Positions 1 to 3,500 of a stretch of 6,438 nucleotides of DNA are shown piece by piece; positions within the stretch are counted from its first letter, which is position 1, and the number at the start of each line of letters is the position of its first letter. Position numbers and translations under genes: made by a program. The stretch is from JBFKOL01 sp041628815 (GTDB lineage: Bacteria > Bacteroidota > Bacteroidia > Chitinophagales > Saprospiraceae), in the NCBI GenBank assembly GCA_041628815.1, contig JBFKOL010000263.1, positions 1-6,438 of the forward strand, given 5' to 3'. The notes below the pieces were generated by a model that was not told the origin of the DNA, made no database searches, and saw nothing but the letters and a program-made list of their open reading frames with translations.

Positions 1-480
1 ATACCAGCTGATCTCAGAAATGGTCAGTTTTATATCAACATTCTCGAACCAAGCCTAAGCTACGAAATGCGTTTAGCCGATATGCAGAGTCTCTTATTAA
101 CGGCAGGACTTTCAACCTTAGGAGAAGAAGATATCAATGAAGACTTTGCCCTGGGGTTAATACCCATGTTGCAACTCGATTTTCGTCACTACTATCCCAG
201 GAAGAAGGTAAAAAAGGAATTGCGACCGAATTCAGGCAACTTTGTAGGATTGGTGACTGGGTACAATTTTGCCAGCATTGCAGACAACCTCGACTTCGGA
301 GAGTTTGACGACGAAAAAGCTTTCTTTTTAGGACCAGTTTGGGGCATTCAGAGGAATTATCAAAGTGGTATCCATCTAAGTCTTATCCTTGGTGGGGGGG
401 TTATTACAGGAAGCAACACTGATTTTGATGCGCACGGAATTATATCATTCGAACTTGGTTTTGTCATTGGTGGAAAATAG
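1..480 (+). CDS. Probable outer-membrane beta-barrel protein, C-terminal part (5' end outside window)
   Basis: The reading frame is open from base 1 to the TAG at 478-480, giving 159 residues. The ATG at 67 is residue 23 of this open frame and probably not the true start, because the 22 codons before it (including a beta-strand-like stretch FYINILEPSLSYEM) read as the same protein. The sequence alternates hydrophobic and polar residues in short strands ending at turns, with Gly and aromatic residues typical of small outer-membrane barrels. Landmarks are RHYY at residues 62-65 followed by a Lys/Arg-rich turn, NSGNF at 77-81, GPVWGIQRNY at 111-120 and a Gly-rich strand near 128-135. This order (RxYY, basic turn, NSGNF, then GPVWGxQR) resembles uncharacterised Bacteroidota barrel proteins as I remember them. 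No signal peptide can be seen because the N-terminus is missing. No specific substrate or function can be assigned. It converges with the giant gene on the other strand and shares no operon with it. Confidence 0.7.
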   Translation: MPADLRNGQFYINILEPSLSYEMRLADMQSLLLTAGLSTLGEEDINEDFALGLIPMLQLDFRHYYPRKKVKKELRPNSGNFVGLVTGYNFASIADNLDFGEFDDEKAFFLGPVWGIQRNYQSGIHLSLILGGGVITGSNTDFDAHGIISFELGFVIGGK

Positions 481-591
481 AAGGACCATGGTGAGAGATG
501 ATTTATAATACTACATTCGTCTTCTTCTATAAATTTGAAAACCGGCAACCTCACGTGTTGCCGGTCTCATTCAGAAACACTTCGTAACAAT
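481..591. other. Convergent intergenic region
   Basis: These 111 bases separate the stop codons of two genes that point at each other. The stretch is AT-rich on the left (481-540) and contains the hairpin at 541-565. I see no open frame of note and no promoter is expected between convergent 3' ends. The short palindrome ACCATGGT at 484-491 is too short and lacks a T-tract, so I do not call it a terminator for the left gene. Confidence 0.7.
530..568 (-). terminator. Rho-independent terminator of the giant surface-protein gene
   Basis: ACCGGCAAC (541-549) and GTTGCCGGT (557-565) form a perfect 9-bp GC-rich stem with a 7-base loop. Read on the minus strand the hairpin is followed directly by TTTTCAAATTT. 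It begins 26 bases after the TAG stop at 592-594, which is the expected place. On the plus strand the bases after the stem (CTCATTCAG) are not T-rich, so it should work mainly for the minus-strand transcript. It may also hinder read-through from the convergent gene. Confidence 0.85.
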
Positions 592-3500
592 CTATCTTAT
601 CCGAACCATCTTTTTTCGTATAAATTGGTTTTTGAAAACCACTTCGTACATATAGACTCCTGGCAGTTTGATTTCTCCGTGATCAAGGATAAAGGTTTGC
701 AAGCCCCTTTTAGCATTTATATTTTGTTCTGATACAATACGACCTCTCATGTCGTATACGCGTAAGCTAACTTCATCTGACTCCGGGATCCAAACGGATA
801 TTGCTGTGCTTTTTTGCCACGGATTCGGGTTATTTTGCAGGACTTCGAAGGGTCGCTGTTTGTCTTTCACTTGGATCCAGTCAAAATTGATCGTTTGTGA
901 CTCTGTGTATCCTTCAAAGGGCAATCTGTCATCGACGGCGACCACTTGCATATCATCCATGCCAGGTCCAGTTACATCGAGGAATAGGCTGAACAGATGC
1001 GTACCAGATTCTAACCAATATCCCGAAGGATTACTCCAGGACATATGGATCAATCGACCGTCATATCGGATGTTATTTTCATCGACATCTAACGCCGCTC
1101 TTTTGATTTGAACTTCCTCCAGCGCCACACCAAGGATCTTCCAGCTGCCCTGCAGTCCTCTCAGATCCATAGCTTCAGGATTCGTTACCAATACCTCAAC
1201 TGCGCTTCCGTGATCTTTAAGTTGGTAAGAAAGCCACTCTTGACCATAAAGGGCGGTCGATTTGCTCCGAACCCCAATATCTGCATCACCCGAAACGTCA
1301 CCCAATTTGATCCCATAAAACCCTATGTTTTCATCCTCCTCAAATTGGTCTACCTTGTAAGTTTCTTGGAGTGGAAGTTCTATATTAAAACCTTCCAGGT
1401 CTATAAGTTGCCCGTCCCAAATAAACTTCAATCCACCAGGACCCGGAAACCGCTGAGATCTTCCGAGAAGAAGGTTTCTTAAAAGAATGAGATCCTGTGA
1501 TGATATTCGATGGTCGCCATTAATGTCTGCCGCAATAAGATTCCCAGGTCCCGATAACGGTTCTATACCTACCAGATGTCTTTGTATCATTAAAATATCT
1601 ATTGTTGACAACCCATTCATGGGATCAATGTAGTCAACAGGATCAATGACAAAAGAAGGTGGTAATGATCTGTTTGAAAAATCATACCATCCATCGCGTT
1701 GCGTTGTAGCAAGTAGGGTTGAATCGTGATTTGTGGAATCTGAAAGAATATAAACATCGATTCCCTCGAGAGGTACTTCCGAAAGAGTTCTGATGAAACC
1801 GGAAAGAAGTGGAGATCTATTCTCACAGGTCACTACGATATCCTGTAAACAAGTATTGGCATTTCCGCATAGGTCTTGTACTGTCCACTCAAGTTGAAAA
1901 GTCCCTGCCGGCACCTCGATTTCTATCACCGCATGTCCGTCATCATTCAATTCAGGTTGGCCACTTAAAATCACCTGGTTGTTTGTGTCAACCAATGAAT
2001 AATACCAATCCAGAAGATGATCCGGAGTACAGTCGACCGCATCCTGGACCAGTCTTATTGATGCATAAGCACAATCGTTGGATAGCTCTACTGCGATGCG
2101 CTCACAGTCAGAAACAATAACTGGCTGGGTATCGTCGAAAACAAATAAGTATTGAATGGAATCTACTAAAATGGGGGTGTCCTTTTGACACCAATCTATA
2201 GCTGTCCAAGTCCGCTCGACAATCAGACAATGATTGGTATCATTTCGTGTCAGATATGTGTCGGAATAATTTAACCCCGTTTGAATACAGGACGAGATTG
2301 TCTCCAAAACTGGAGTACCTGTCTCAATTGGATCGAGTGATAATGCAGTACATTCGGATACCGATACATCGTTCGGGAAGGCTGCCCAGGAGATGCTTCT
2401 GTTATCTTTATCACCAACAAAGTGGATCGTTTGCTGGCAATCATGCCTCAGTCCAGAAGCATCCAATATGCTGAATGTCCGGATGATCTCACCAATACCG
2501 CATTGATCCCTTTGATCAATCATTTCGTCTTCCACAACCAATACGTCACAATTATCCTTGTAAAATCCATCTAGAAGAATTATATCGGAATCAATTAGGT
2601 ATTCGGGATCTATCATTATAATACCTCTTTCGGACTCATGTTTTATTTCGCCAAAATCAGATAATTGAGTCCATGGGATATCACACTTCACCCAAATGTC
2701 GGGCAAGCAGGTAATTAAGACAGGTGATTTGTCCTGTACATCCACCTGTACTGTACATTCATTGACGTTTCCACTTTCATCTATCACCCGTAGATCAACG
2801 AGGACACTATTGCCAATATCACTGCAGCAGAATTCCACCTGCTCTTGCCAAAAGGTCTGGTGCGTGGAACACGAAGGTTCTCGTCTTCTAACCTCAAATT
2901 CAACATTTCCACAATTGTCATAGCTGGCATGATTGAATTCTTCGGCCTTAACGACTACTGTTGTGTCTCCTACCGAAACGACCAGGTTTTCAAGACAAAT
3001 GGCAACAGGAGAAGTTCCATCTACGATTGTAATGAAGGCCGTATCTGAACTGCTGTTATGGCATTGATCTGAAGCCGAATAGATGATTTGATGGATCCCA
3101 ATATCGAGGTTCACCGTACCCCCGTTGCTCAAAAGTTGTCCATCTGGATATGCTACCGTGATTTCTATATCTTCTGGATTCTGACAATTATCTGTTATTT
3201 CTGCCAACGGAAGAACAATATCGACACTGCATGAAAATTGGCTGGCGTTTACAACCATAGTGTCAAATGGGATTGTGATTTCGGGGGGAGTGATGTCGAT
3301 TATACCTATGAACTGGATGTGTTCCACTGTTTCAGTATTGGAACCACAAACCCATTCCTTCAACCGCCAGGTCCTGACGATTTTGCGCTCGCAACCCCGG
3401 TCATATAGTTGAAAATCCTTGAATTCAACACCCAAGAGGCAATAAGGACTTAGATCCTCGTGATAGATGGAATGACCGTTCCAAATCGGACTACCCGCAT

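Noticed and set aside
1..480. PorP/SprF-type T9SS partner of the large protein
   Set aside because: Such genes often accompany large T9SS substrates, but the PorP/SprF sequence signs are absent and the gene is convergent rather than co-transcribed.
484..491. Palindrome ACCATGGT after the left gene
   Set aside because: Four base pairs per arm with no loop and no T-tract is not a credible terminator or operator.
749..1111. Open frame of 120 codons on the plus strand
   Set aside because: It lies opposite the cohesin-like and sorting domains of the minus-strand gene, its translation shows no recognisable domain, and the minus frame explains the DNA fully. The same holds for the other plus-strand frames between 535 and 5614.
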